Origin: Acidobacteriaceae bacterium
GTDB taxonomy: Bacteria; Acidobacteriota; Terriglobia; Terriglobales; Acidobacteriaceae
DNA length: 64,000 bases
Assembly (NCBI GenBank): GCA_003156805.1
Contig: PMHV01000059.1
Span: 353,203 to 417,202 of the forward strand
Direction: 5' to 3'
This document shows, piece after piece, positions 9,532-18,418 of the stretch (positions within the stretch are counted from its first letter, which is position 1; every line of letters starts with the position of its first letter). The translations under genes were made by a program, and so were the position numbers. The notes beneath the pieces were generated by a model that was not told where the DNA came from, did not search any database, and worked only from the letters and a program-made list of their open reading frames with translations.

Positions 9532-10527
9532 ATGGCATCAACAGAAGTTAATCCGAGCGCCAATCACGAGCCTGAACTTCGCCTGCTTCCGCCGGGAGGT
9601 AGCTTTGAAGAACCGCTGTGGAAGTCTCTTTTCCGCGAGCTGGACGACTTCTTCTTTCCCAAGAAGCTTCCTCCGCTGAAGCTCGAATCGAAACCGGAGC
9701 CGGTCAAAGACATCTGGGGTTTCTACAATTACAAGAAGAATGGCGCGCTGGGATCGACTGCGGCCCATGTTGTGATCCTGGCAGCCATTATCGGCGGGAC
9801 GATCTGGGCGAGGCGGCTCATTGGCCAGGCGGAAGCGAAACCCCACGCCGACGTCAAGCTGGTTGATCCGGGCGACTATATGCCGCTGAAGCCGGCAAAG
9901 ACGCAGGCCGGTGGTGGCGGCGGCGGCGGCGATAAGGACGTCTTGCAGGCCTCAAAAGGCCGATTGCCCAAGTTTGCTCTGCGGCAAATCACACCGCCTG
10001 CGGCTGTAATCCGGAATGACAATCCAAAGTTGGCGGTTGAGCCCACGGTGATTGTGCCTCCTGAGATCAAAGTGGCGGAGCTTAACATGCCAAACCTTGG
10101 CGACCCGAAATCTGGCGCCGTGATTCCGTCGAATGGAACCGGCTCAGGAAGCGGCATTGGCTCAGGCGAAGGTGGCGGGGTGGGGCCGGGCCACGGTCGC
10201 GGAGTAGGCCCCGGAGAAGAAGCCGGGATGGGCGGAGGCGTGTTCCGTCCGGGCGCGGGCGTGACGCCGCCGCGGGTCACTTATCAGACCGATCCGGAAT
10301 TCTCGGAAGAAGCGCGCAAGGCCAAGTACCAGGGCACCTGCGTTCTGGGACTTGTGGTGGACGCAAACGGCCGGCCCACGAATATTCATGTGATCAATAC
10401 GCTGGGTATGGGCCTGGACGAGAAGGCCATCGAGTCGGTCAAGAACTGGAAGTTTGAGCCTGGGCAAAAAGACGGACACGCTGTAGCCGTAGAGATCGCC
10501 GTCGAAGTGGACTTCCATCTTTACTGA
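9532..10527 (+). CDS. TonB-family energy transducer-like protein
   Basis: Predicted inner-membrane protein linking proton-motive force to outer-membrane receptors or transporters. The 331-aa product has a cytoplasmic N-terminal segment of about 80 residues, one membrane helix (AAHVVILAAIIGGTIWA), a Gly/Pro-rich periplasmic linker with a Gly run (residues about 124-132) and Gly-Ser-Gly repeats, and a C-terminal TonB domain (about 245-331: DPEFSEEARKAKYQGTCVLGLVVD...NWKFEPG). The N-terminal extension is longer than in classical TonB. No exbBD or receptor is adjacent, though the iron operon lies 1-6 kb away. Confidence 0.85.
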   Translation: MASTEVNPSANHEPELRLLPPGGSFEEPLWKSLFRELDDFFFPKKLPPLKLESKPEPVKDIWGFYNYKKNGALGSTAAHVVILAAIIGGTIWARRLIGQAEAKPHADVKLVDPGDYMPLKPAKTQAGGGGGGGDKDVLQASKGRLPKFALRQITPPAAVIRNDNPKLAVEPTVIVPPEIKVAELNMPNLGDPKSGAVIPSNGTGSGSGIGSGEGGGVGPGHGRGVGPGEEAGMGGGVFRPGAGVTPPRVTYQTDPEFSEEARKAKYQGTCVLGLVVDANGRPTNIHVINTLGMGLDEKAIESVKNWKFEPGQKDGHAVAVEIAVEVDFHLY

Positions 10528-10578
10528 AATCCAGTTCCCGGGTCCTCAATTCCTAGTGACAATTCTCCGCGCTGCGGC

Positions 10579-11439
10579 TTACTCCTTCAAATCTACGTGC
10601 TGAACCTTCTCGATCGGATGTCCGAGAAAGCGTTCGCCGAGACGGCGAAACTTGTCGACTGAATCCGTAGCGAAGAATTTGAGGCGGGGAAGCGAGCGGC
10701 GTTCTTCCTGCGCGTTTTCTCCCCGGTTCAGGAGTTTTCCAATGCGTCCAGCGACAGCGCGGGCGGTGGATTCAGCCGAGTCCACGATGGTTACGTGCGC
10801 GGGAGCCACACGCCGCAACACCGGTTTGAGCAGCGGGTAATGAGTGCAGCCGAGGACAAGAACGTCGGCGTCGTGAAAGCCGTCGGCAAAGGCCTCACAC
10901 AGATAAATGCGCACAATCTCTTCGGTTACCGCGTGCTCGATCCATCCCTCTTCTACCAAAGGCACCAGTAAGGGGCAAGCTTTCTCGCGGGCCGCCAAGC
11001 CTCGGGATTCCAGAGCCTTGCGGTAAGCATGGCTAGCAACTGTAGCCTCGGTGCCGACGACTACAATCCTCTTGTTCTTGCTAACCGAAGCCGCGGCCTC
11101 CGCGCCAGGGTCTACCACGCCGATGACCGGAACACGAGCTGCAGCCGTGATTTGATCGAAGGCGAGAGCGGTTGCCGTGTTGCACGCTATGACAAGGAGT
11201 TCTGCCCCATGCGATTCTAGATAATGAGCCGCTTCGACAGCGTAGCGCGCCACCGTGTCAACCGACTTGGATCCATAGGGAAGGCGGGCCGTATCCCCGA
11301 AGTATATGTAATCCGCATCGGGGATGATCTCAAGTAAAACTTTAAGTACCGTTAGGCCGCCAAAGCCGGAATCGAATACGCCGATGGTGGGACGACGGAG
11401 AGTCACGGTCGCACTCCCGTCGCGACGACTAGCGCTCAT
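10579..11439 (-). CDS. murI: Glutamate racemase
   Basis: Interconverts L- and D-glutamate for peptidoglycan. It is 286 aa, with the VFDSGFGGLTVL N-terminal motif, the two catalytic cysteines in IACNTATA (C86) and LGCTHYPLL (C198), and YFGDTARLPYG. Its ATG lies inside the end of the upstream ABC-DtxR gene (11-bp overlap), so it appears to be the last gene of the iron operon and may be translationally coupled to it, an unusual partnership. Confidence 0.96.
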   Translation of the reverse strand: MSASRRDGSATVTLRRPTIGVFDSGFGGLTVLKVLLEIIPDADYIYFGDTARLPYGSKSVDTVARYAVEAAHYLESHGAELLVIACNTATALAFDQITAAARVPVIGVVDPGAEAAASVSKNKRIVVVGTEATVASHAYRKALESRGLAAREKACPLLVPLVEEGWIEHAVTEEIVRIYLCEAFADGFHDADVLVLGCTHYPLLKPVLRRVAPAHVTIVDSAESTARAVAGRIGKLLNRGENAQEERRSLPRLKFFATDSVDKFRRLGERFLGHPIEKVQHVDLKE

Positions 11440-12700
11440 TCATCTCGTCTCGGGTGAACTTGCGGCTGGAGACAACCTGCCGGAGTTCCTTGTCCGGGAT
11501 GCTGACCGCGCAGCACGCTCCCGGCGGAATCGGCGCGCCGTGCGGGCAGGTGCGGGGGTGGCCGAGGAAGGTGCAAATTTTGTCGGTGGCTTCGGGTGAG
11601 AGGATGTGCTCGAACTTGCAGGCTTGTTCCTCGATTTCCGATTCGCTATCCATGGCGAGGCTGTCGGTGAACAGACGCTCGGCCAAGCGGTGACGGCGGA
11701 TGATGCTGCCAGCGCGTTCGCGGCCACGCGGCGTCAGTTCTACAACCACAGTCCCGTCTCCCGTAGAGGCAGACACCGGCTTCAGCGCATCGTGGCAAGG
11801 GTTGGAAAAAGGTTTGTGGATGTGCGGCTCGGGCGGATGCGGAGATGCAACCACAAGGCCCATCCCAGTCATTCTTTCGATGGCCAGGCTCACCGGAAGT
11901 GCGCCGTGAACCTCCATGCGCTCAAGCTCGGCCGGTTCCCCGTGCTCGGCCAGCACCCAGAGTTCTTCCAGCACTTCATCCAGTTGCTCTTCGTTCGCCA
12001 TGGAAAAGATTTCCTGCGCCTCAATCTTGCCGTGATGCAGCTCGATGCGGCGGTCGGCCAGGCGCGCAACCACCGGGTCGTGCGTAACCATGACGATGGT
12101 GCGGCCCTGCTGGTGAAACTCGCGCAGCAGGCGCAGAACGATTTCTTCATTTACCGCGTCCAGGTTCCCGGTAGGCTCGTCGGCAAGAATGATCTTCGGA
12201 TCGTTAATGAGCGCTCGCGCGATGCAGACGCGCTGCTGCTCGCCTCCGGAAAGCTGCGCCGGCAAATGATGAGCGCGGTCCGCGAGGCCAATGCGGGCAA
12301 GGGCTTCGATGGCCTCTTTTTCGTCGGTCATGCTGTGAAAATATTGCGCCAGCATCACGTTTTCGACGGCGGTAAGGAAAGGAATCAGGTGGAACTGCTG
12401 AAAGATGAAACCGATCTTTTCGGCGCGCACTCGATTCAGTTCGGCGGAAGACATCCGCGCAACATCTTGCCCGTCGAGCCAGATCTCGCCGGAGGTGGGA
12501 CGATCGAGGCAGCCGATCAGATTCACCAGCGTGGATTTGCCCGACCCCGACGGGCCCATAACGGAAAGCCATTCGCCGGGCGTCACATGCAGAGAAATGC
12601 GGTCGAGGGCGTGAATGGTCGCGCTGGCGTTACTGTTGGCGTCTGCGCCGCCGCCGGCCTTGGAGGGATAGAGCTTGGTGACGTCTTTGAGTTGGATCAT
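11429..12700 (-). CDS. ABC transporter ATPase fused to DtxR-family metal-dependent regulator
   Basis: The 423-aa chain has two parts. Residues 1-230 are a MacB/LolD-type ATPase: Walker [10 protein letters not shown] (49-57), signature LSGGEQQR (150-157), Walker B ILADEP (171-176), switch His207. Residues about 235-423 read as a DtxR/MntR-like regulator: a winged helix ([15 protein letters not shown]...[11 protein letters not shown]), an elongated His/Pro-rich wing (about 287-316), then a dimerisation and metal-binding domain ([22 protein letters not shown]). His337, Glu341, Cys361, Glu364 and His365 align with DtxR metal ligands. No stop or frameshift separates the halves. An internal ATG at 12001 could start the regulator alone, but only a weak GGAAA precedes it. 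Last transport gene of the FTR1 operon. Confidence 0.88.
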   Translation of the reverse strand: MIQLKDVTKLYPSKAGGGADANSNASATIHALDRISLHVTPGEWLSVMGPSGSGKSTLVNLIGCLDRPTSGEIWLDGQDVARMSSAELNRVRAEKIGFIFQQFHLIPFLTAVENVMLAQYFHSMTDEKEAIEALARIGLADRAHHLPAQLSGGEQQRVCIARALINDPKIILADEPTGNLDAVNEEIVLRLLREFHQQGRTIVMVTHDPVVARLADRRIELHHGKIEAQEIFSMANEEQLDEVLEELWVLAEHGEPAELERMEVHGALPVSLAIERMTGMGLVVASPHPPEPHIHKPFSNPCHDALKPVSASTGDGTVVVELTPRGRERAGSIIRRHRLAERLFTDSLAMDSESEIEEQACKFEHILSPEATDKICTFLGHPRTCPHGAPIPPGACCAVSIPDKELRQVVSSRKFTRDEMNER

Positions 12701-12701
12701 C

Positions 12702-13859
12702 TCACTCGCCCCTCAGAATCACTGCCGGCTGCACGCATCGCAACACCGAAATCGGCACAATCGCCGCGGCGAGCGTAACTCCTATGCTACCAGCCAGAAC
12801 CCAGGGCAGCACGCCAAAACGCGGTTCCACCGAAGCGTGGAAGTTAACGCGGCCAATCCAGGCGGCAATTCCGACGCCCAGAACAAACCCAGCCAGCGCA
12901 CCGATGGCGCCCAGCGCCGCGGCCTCTGCGGCAAAAAAGCCGTTCAGTATGCGCTCCGACCCACCCAGAGCCTTCATGATGGCGAAGTCGCGGCGACGGT
13001 CGAACACCCATCCCATGAGCGTAGAAAGCACGCAAAGGCCGGCCGTCAGGATGATAAGCATTGAGGCCGCCAGCAGCGTAGCGCGCATCTTATTGAGCAC
13101 GCGGGCTTCGCCCTCGACAATCTGGCGAACCGGGCGCACTTCAGCGGCGGGTATCGCCTGCGCCAGGTGGCGCATGATGGCGTCCACATCCTCCGGCGAT
13201 CCGTTGGCCTGGACTTCGATTGTCGAAGGCTGGACCCCGGTCCACGCGACAAAATCCGAGAGAGAAAGATAGACTCGGCTGTCTTCGGCAGCGCCCGTCT
13301 GCACCGTGCCTTCCGGTGTCAGATGAATCGTGCGTCCCTGAAGAGTCAATTCAAAAGGCCCTTTGCTCGGCGTGAGAACCGCGAGCGCTCGTACGCCAAC
13401 GAGGGCTTGTTGCGGCTCCGCAGGCCAAGCGCTGACCGACCACCAGCGGTCGAGTTGCTGGACGCGCGCAAAATCTGTGCCCGCGACCACCACGGGTTGG
13501 CCGTCATTTGTGCGGGCGACGACCATGCCAAACGGCGCGGCGATGCCGCGTCTGCCCAACGCCGATTCCGCGCGAGACAACGAGTCTGCGGGGAGTGAAG
13601 AACCATCTTTTCCGACGATGATGAGGTTTGCGCCATAGCTGCGAAACTCGCGGCGAAGCTTGACCTGCACGTCGACGTAGAGATTGAGCATGGCTGTGGC
13701 TACCGCGGCCGCCACCACCATCGCCAGCAGCGCCGATGCGGCACGTCCGCGGCGAAGAACAGCGGCGCGCACCAGCATCCGCACCAGCATGGAAGTGTGC
13801 CGCGCGTGCGCCCGCTTGGATGCCAAGTCTCGTGCCGGCCGCGACGCGGGCGTGCTCAC
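12702..13859 (-). CDS. ABC transporter permease, FtsX/MacB type (iron operon, second permease)
   Basis: A 385-aa membrane protein with one N-terminal helix (ALLAMVVAAAVATAMLNLYV), a large extracytoplasmic domain and three C-terminal helices (around residues 265-370), as in MacB/FtsX permeases. Starts at GTG 13859, overlapping the preceding permease stop as GTGA, which implies translational coupling; an internal ATG (MLVRMLVRAAV) is an alternative. The next gene begins 1 nt after its stop. By order it matches the second permease of the Campylobacter P19-type iron system (Cj1661-1663 set); this is inference from layout. Confidence 0.85.
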   Translation of the reverse strand: MSTPASRPARDLASKRAHARHTSMLVRMLVRAAVLRRGRAASALLAMVVAAAVATAMLNLYVDVQVKLRREFRSYGANLIIVGKDGSSLPADSLSRAESALGRRGIAAPFGMVVARTNDGQPVVVAGTDFARVQQLDRWWSVSAWPAEPQQALVGVRALAVLTPSKGPFELTLQGRTIHLTPEGTVQTGAAEDSRVYLSLSDFVAWTGVQPSTIEVQANGSPEDVDAIMRHLAQAIPAAEVRPVRQIVEGEARVLNKMRATLLAASMLIILTAGLCVLSTLMGWVFDRRRDFAIMKALGGSERILNGFFAAEAAALGAIGALAGFVLGVGIAAWIGRVNFHASVEPRFGVLPWVLAGSIGVTLAAAIVPISVLRCVQPAVILRGE

Positions 13860-15121
13860 AATTCGCCCCGCAGCGCGAAAACGGGGTCGAGATTCACCGC
13901 TCGCCGTATTGCGGCAGCGCTACCCGCAAAGCTAACGAAGACCGCAATCCCGAGAATTACCGGCAAAAGCACGGGCGCAATCGCGACCTCGGAATTGAAA
14001 ATGGAACGCCCGATCTGCTGGGCCAGAGAACTTCCTGCAACGAACCCGACCATGCCGCCCAGCAAGGCCAGCAAAGCCGCTTCCGCGAAAAAGACTGACG
14101 CTACGGCCAGCTTTCCCGCGCCGAGGGCTTTCATCAGTCCGACTTGCGCGCGCCGCTCGAAAACCGCCGTCGCCATCGAAGCCGAAACCGCCAGTGCAGA
14201 GGCGAGCAAGGCAGCCAATGTGACCAAGTAGATCAGGCCCTCGATGCGAGTCAACACCGCTCCTTCGTTTTGCGAAACCTGCCGAATCTGTTCGGCATGG
14301 GAGTGGGGAATTGCCTCCTGCAACTGATGGGCAATCGACTGCGGATAGGGCGAGCAGTACCAGCGGTCGTAGATTGCACCCGAGAGACTTCTCGGGTCGC
14401 GCCGCGCCAGCGCATCTTCCGGCTTAGTCAGAGCGCTCACGTAGACCCGGCGAACAGCGCCGGGCTTTTCGATAATCTCCTGCGCAAGGGATAGGGGCGC
14501 GACTACCATGTCATCTTCCGCGCCGCCCGTCAAAAGAATTCCACTCACGTGAAGCTGGCGTCCAGAGAGCGTAATCGTATCGCCCGGCTTGGCTGAGACT
14601 CGAAGTGCCAGGCGTTCTCCCACAAGAATATCTCGAGAATCGTCGTCGGGCCAGTCGCCGGAAACTTTCCACCAGGGGTGTGTGGTCCGCACGCCGGTAG
14701 TGAAGTCTTCCTTGCCAAATTTGAATCGTTTTGCAAAGTAAGTTCCCAGCAACGTGACATCTTGCTTCTGGCCCCCGCGCTGCAGCGTAGCATTGACCGG
14801 CAACATCGGTGCAAACCCGGTGATGTTGTTGTGCCAGAAAGTTCCTTCGATCTTTGGCAGGTCGGCCTCGTCGAGGAACGCGCCATCGCTGGGCGGCTTG
14901 AGATTGACGCCGCCGATCTCTACGTCGAGGGTGTCATCCTGGGGAGTCACCAGCAGATTCGCGCCGATGGTCCGCAACTCGCGATTGATCTTGTCGCCGA
15001 TGTCTGTAGCCACAGCGATCATCGCTGTAGCCACGGTTACGCCGAGCGTAATGGCTATGCCGGCCAGCAGCTTACGCCGTTTCTGGCGGCGGAACGATTC
15101 GTAAACCAGTCGCACGAACAT
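13856..15121 (-). CDS. ABC transporter permease, FtsX/MacB type (iron operon, first permease)
   Basis: A 421-aa FtsX-like permease: an N-terminal helix (KLLAGIAITLGVTVATAMIAVA), an extracytoplasmic domain of about 250 residues containing a YDRWYCSPYPQSIAHQLQEAIP segment, and three C-terminal helices ending in the usual P-x-xALRGE tail. It begins 3 nt after the FTR1 stop and ends in a GTGA overlap with the next permease, so the four transport genes look like one transcript. It probably forms a heterodimer with the following permease, driven by the ATPase-DtxR protein. Confidence 0.86.
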   Translation of the reverse strand: MFVRLVYESFRRQKRRKLLAGIAITLGVTVATAMIAVATDIGDKINRELRTIGANLLVTPQDDTLDVEIGGVNLKPPSDGAFLDEADLPKIEGTFWHNNITGFAPMLPVNATLQRGGQKQDVTLLGTYFAKRFKFGKEDFTTGVRTTHPWWKVSGDWPDDDSRDILVGERLALRVSAKPGDTITLSGRQLHVSGILLTGGAEDDMVVAPLSLAQEIIEKPGAVRRVYVSALTKPEDALARRDPRSLSGAIYDRWYCSPYPQSIAHQLQEAIPHSHAEQIRQVSQNEGAVLTRIEGLIYLVTLAALLASALAVSASMATAVFERRAQVGLMKALGAGKLAVASVFFAEAALLALLGGMVGFVAGSSLAQQIGRSIFNSEVAIAPVLLPVILGIAVFVSFAGSAAAIRRAVNLDPVFALRGEL

Positions 15122-15124
15122 CGG

Positions 15125-16375
15125 CTATTGTTGTGCGAACACGCGGCTTCCACTCGCGATGTCCGCCTCCTGAATGATGATCGCATCAGCCGTTTGCGCG
15201 GCTTTGAGCGGAAGCGGATTGCACCCTCCGGTGGAACCCACCGATTGCGGACTGATCGGTGCCGCGCAGTTTTTGCAGACCACGCCGTTGGTTCCTTTGT
15301 AGAACCCCACCGCGCCACAGATTCGGCAGGCATCGAAGACCGTTGCAATCGCGCCATCGGGCCTCTGATAGAGCCAGAAACGGATTTCCACACCGTTTTC
15401 CCGCGCCTGAAACCGATGCAAATCGCCGTCCGAAACCTGGGCGATCGGAATCTGAACCTGTCCGTTATCGAATGTGACTTCGGTTGCAGGCGAAAGCGCG
15501 CTTACGCTCTTCGCATAGATGAATTGCGCAGTCACGAGGCTAATGAACACAAAAGAAAAGCCGTAGACGGAAGCCATCCACAACCGCTCTTTGCGAGCTG
15601 TCCAGGCGGCCTTGCGGCGCTCCGCGGGCGAGGCTGATTCGGCCACGGGTTGGCGGCGTTTGGCGTCAAACAGCAGCATTAAGGCCGCCAGCGCAAGAAT
15701 GGTGACGACGAAAAACACTTCGTTGCTGACAATCGGCCCGATGATGGCCATCTCGCGTTTGGACGACCAGATGAAACCGCTTTCCGAAAGCTCGTGCAGA
15801 CCGGTAATCAAGAGCTGCGCCGCCACAAGAAACAGAATCGCGGTGGTGACGCGGAAGAATCTCTGCAGATTGATGCGTACGCTGCCCTTCACGAACATAA
15901 CGCCGAAGGCAATGGCGGCAAGCACCCCGAGCAGAGTGCCAAGAAAGCTCATCAGCTCGGTGGAGTTCAGCGTGACCGCGGAAAGGATCAGCACGGTCTC
16001 GGCGCCTTCCCGCAGCACCATCAGAAAAACGAAGAGAAAAAGACCAAACCATGCGTCATTTCCAGCCAGCAGCCCGATCTTGCCTTCGATTTCACCCTTC
16101 AGCTTGCGTGCCGTCTTCATCATGAAAACGACCATGGTGACGACGAAGAACGCGGCTGCCAGCATGATCCAGCCTTCGAAGGCGTCCTCATTCCAGTGCA
16201 TGCGTGAGATGACAACCGCCACTCCGATGCTGGCAAGGAAGGCGGCCACCAGCGCGGAGTACACCGCCTTGCGCAGGTCGTTGCGGCCGATTTTGGCCAA
16301 ATACGCGAGGGTGATGCCGACAATCAAAGCGGCCTCGATTCCCTCGCGCAGCGTGATGATGAAAGCCTGGACCAT
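15125..16375 (-). CDS. FTR1-family iron permease with C-terminal DUF2318 domain
   Basis: High-affinity iron permease of the FTR1/EfeU type. The 416-aa protein carries both diagnostic REGxE motifs, REGIE (residues 10-14) and REGAE (122-126), within a roughly seven-helix membrane part. A C-terminal periplasmic domain (from about residue 290) has CRICG, CKNC and GGCNP, the Cys pattern of DUF2318, a proposed metal/redox domain encoded separately in some P19-type systems. First gene of the operon, behind an iron-type operator. No P19/FetP periplasmic protein is encoded here. Confidence 0.92.
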   Translation of the reverse strand: MVQAFIITLREGIEAALIVGITLAYLAKIGRNDLRKAVYSALVAAFLASIGVAVVISRMHWNEDAFEGWIMLAAAFFVVTMVVFMMKTARKLKGEIEGKIGLLAGNDAWFGLFLFVFLMVLREGAETVLILSAVTLNSTELMSFLGTLLGVLAAIAFGVMFVKGSVRINLQRFFRVTTAILFLVAAQLLITGLHELSESGFIWSSKREMAIIGPIVSNEVFFVVTILALAALMLLFDAKRRQPVAESASPAERRKAAWTARKERLWMASVYGFSFVFISLVTAQFIYAKSVSALSPATEVTFDNGQVQIPIAQVSDGDLHRFQARENGVEIRFWLYQRPDGAIATVFDACRICGAVGFYKGTNGVVCKNCAAPISPQSVGSTGGCNPLPLKAAQTADAIIIQEADIASGSRVFAQQ

Positions 16376-16409
16376 TTACGAAACGCCCATTTGGAAAACG
16401 CCTGTGATG

Positions 16410-16432
16410 TTGAAAATGAATTTCAATTTCAA
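16410..16432 (-). promoter_or_regulatory. Fur/DtxR-like operator upstream of the iron operon
   Basis: A 23-bp dyad, 11-1-11, with a single mismatched pair. The core TGAAAATGAATTTCA is a 7-1-7 palindrome like Fur, MntR and DtxR-class boxes. It begins 35 bp before the FTR1 ATG and abuts a candidate -10 at 16432-16437, so it would cover the transcription start. Confidence 0.6.
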
Positions 16433-16461
16433 GGATATGCTTTGGGCGGACACAGCGTCAA
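16432..16461 (-). promoter_or_regulatory. Candidate promoter of the iron operon
   Basis: On the minus strand, TTGACG (16456-16461) and TATCCT (16432-16437) are separated by 18 bp. The predicted start falls inside the adjacent palindrome, a layout expected for iron-dependent repression. Confidence 0.45.
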
Positions 16462-16589
16462 TTCGCTTCCTCACAGCGGGGAGTGCTCAGGATTACACGC
16501 AGGATTCCCGGCTTGAAATGCGCATGGTTGCAGGGAAGGGCTGCGGTTGCCGCTCATTTTTTCCCAAAAAGGCCCGCGCCGAATCGCTG

Positions 16590-17276
16590 CTAAAGTCGCT
16601 TCAAGAAGGCATTCGCCTCCGCCAGACGCGGAAATCGTTTCTCCTCGGCATGAAATTCGGCGGAGTGAACGCAGCGGCGGCTGCCGCGGAGCTTCACCGG
16701 ATGCTTGAGGTGGAGCATTTCGTGATAGACCATATATTCCAAGGCATAAAGTGGAACCGAGAAATGGTCGAATATACGGCTGACGACGATGGCATTGTGT
16801 GCCGGGTCATAGTGGCCGAGGATGCGCCGGGTACGAGTCTGACTCCAGCTCATTCGCGGGCGCGCGAGCAAACCATGGAAAAAACGAACATTTAAGTCCT
16901 CGAAAACCATATCGAGATCGTAGAAATATCCCTTGGCCGGACGCAAACGCTTGCGCCCGCGCAACTGTCGAACCAGGTGGGTTTTTTGCACGATCTCATG
17001 GCTGGCCACGTACCTGCGATAGCGGGCCGCATGGGAGCGGTTAATCGGCCGGCGATAGATCTTGGCCAGCAGAATGTGCGCAATGGCACGAAGAACAGTC
17101 TCGGGCGCGCCTTCCAGCAAATCGGAAAGCCGCACCAGCAGCCTGCCCTGGCGCAACCGGATCGTGTTGTTGACGTTGGCAAAGGCGAAAAACTCGATTT
17201 GCAGTTCGGGCAGAGAATATCCCAGACTTAGGTCGCCGTGTGCATCACGGAAGATTTGGTCCAAGCCCTCACGCAC
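16590..17276 (-). CDS. SprT-like zinc metalloprotease domain protein
   Basis: A 228-aa protein with HEMLH (residues 185-189) in the context YMVYHEMLHLKHP, followed by further His residues (204, 209), as in SprT-like/M48-type metallopeptidases. The N-terminal 110 residues are a basic helical region rich in Arg; no signal peptide or membrane helix is seen. Substrate unknown. It is upstream of and in the same orientation as the iron operon, but more than 200 bp and an independent promoter lie between them. Confidence 0.75.
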   Translation of the reverse strand: MREGLDQIFRDAHGDLSLGYSLPELQIEFFAFANVNNTIRLRQGRLLVRLSDLLEGAPETVLRAIAHILLAKIYRRPINRSHAARYRRYVASHEIVQKTHLVRQLRGRKRLRPAKGYFYDLDMVFEDLNVRFFHGLLARPRMSWSQTRTRRILGHYDPAHNAIVVSRIFDHFSVPLYALEYMVYHEMLHLKHPVKLRGSRRCVHSAEFHAEEKRFPRLAEANAFLKRL

Positions 17277-17367
17277 AGTGAGCGTAGATTAGCACGAAGC
17301 TTCATCCCCGCGCGTTGCCCGCCCGGCTTCACGTCCAGATTTTGCCAGGCGGCGTGATCGGCTATGC

Positions 17368-17931
17368 CTATTCAGGCTTGCTATTGTTCTTGGCATCCTT
17401 CGCATTCAGTTTCTTGTGCTTTGCCGCTTCCTCCTGGTCTGCGAGCAGCTTGCGATGGTCGTCGGCAGAACCATCCACCGTATCGAGAGCGCTCGACAGC
17501 ACAAATTCATATTCTTTCGCTTCTTCCGGGGAAACGCCCGCTGCATCTCGAAGAGCACGCAACTTGGCCTGAAATTCAGTGTCCGCTTCGACGATGGTTT
17601 TTAGCGGCTTGCGGATATCGTCCCGCCGATCGACGTAGGTGTCGATATTGTCATTGAGCTCGTCATAGATCAGAAGGAAATCGGCGAGGCGATCGTGGGT
17701 CTGTTGTGCGCGATCTTTGGTCTTGGGATCGTTGCGCATTTGTTCGAGCGAAACCAGCCGGGCGCGGGCAAACGTGATGTAGAGTGTGAGCCGCTGCAAA
17801 GGTTCCCAACTGGCGTCGCGGACCTGGTCAATTTCGGGCTGAGTGAGGGGGTCGCGGCGGCGCTGAGCCGGCAGCGAAACCGCCATGGCGGCGAATAAGC
17901 CCAGGCAAACGAATCTGCGGAGCGTCGTCAC
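17368..17931 (-). CDS. Small secreted coiled-coil protein, unknown function
   Basis: 187 aa with a signal peptide (FVCLGLFAAMAVSLPAQ) and a mostly helical, charged mature part containing LADFLLIYDELNDNID and ending in a Lys-rich tail. I do not recognise a family. Its ATG overlaps the stop of the preceding gene as ATGA, so it is translationally coupled to it; both follow the TPR gene and uvrA. Confidence 0.7.
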   Translation of the reverse strand: MTTLRRFVCLGLFAAMAVSLPAQRRRDPLTQPEIDQVRDASWEPLQRLTLYITFARARLVSLEQMRNDPKTKDRAQQTHDRLADFLLIYDELNDNIDTYVDRRDDIRKPLKTIVEADTEFQAKLRALRDAAGVSPEEAKEYEFVLSSALDTVDGSADDHRKLLADQEEAAKHKKLNAKDAKNNSKPE

Positions 17932-18401
17932 TTCTGGTCACCCTTAGGAAACATCGCGGCGAGCAGATCATCGCGAATCCGCTGCAAGTGGTTGATGCTT
18001 TCCTGGATCGTCTTTTGATCCTCAAGCGTGACAGCACGCTTGAGGTCATTCAGTTTGCGCGTCATTTTACGGAGCGCGATCTCGCTTTGTTTCTCGTGTT
18101 TGTGCGACTGAATGGCAGCGTCGCGAGTCATTTCCGAGAACGCAACTACGTCTTCCAGCGAAGCTTGGGCTTTCTCTTCGTCGCCCGCGGCGTAGAACCG
18201 GTCGGCAGCGTCCAGTTGCCGCTCGGCTACCTGCAGGCACAGGCTGGGCCGCTCCGAAGTGCTGGCGTTGGCAATCCGGGCCTTCAATTCTTCGAGCGTC
18301 AATTCTTTCCTGGCATGCAGCGCGGCAGGCGTGGCCAGTGTCGCAAGAAGCAAGCACAACCCTTCAACCCAACTCAGCCGCAGATTTCCCATCCCAGGCA
18401 T
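17928..18401 (-). CDS. Small secreted helical protein, unknown function
   Basis: 157 aa from ATG 18401, chosen because GGAAG lies 6 nt upstream and a signal peptide (LCLLLATLATPAALHA) then sits at the N-terminus. The mature part is helical, with AERQLDAADRFYAAGDEEKAQASLEDVVAF, a TPR-like pair of helices. It begins 17 nt after the TPR gene stop and couples by ATGA to the next gene. No family recognised; envelope location is inferred. Confidence 0.68.
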   Translation of the reverse strand: MPGMGNLRLSWVEGLCLLLATLATPAALHARKELTLEELKARIANASTSERPSLCLQVAERQLDAADRFYAAGDEEKAQASLEDVVAFSEMTRDAAIQSHKHEKQSEIALRKMTRKLNDLKRAVTLEDQKTIQESINHLQRIRDDLLAAMFPKGDQK

Positions 18402-18418
18402 CGTAACTTCCAGTGTGG

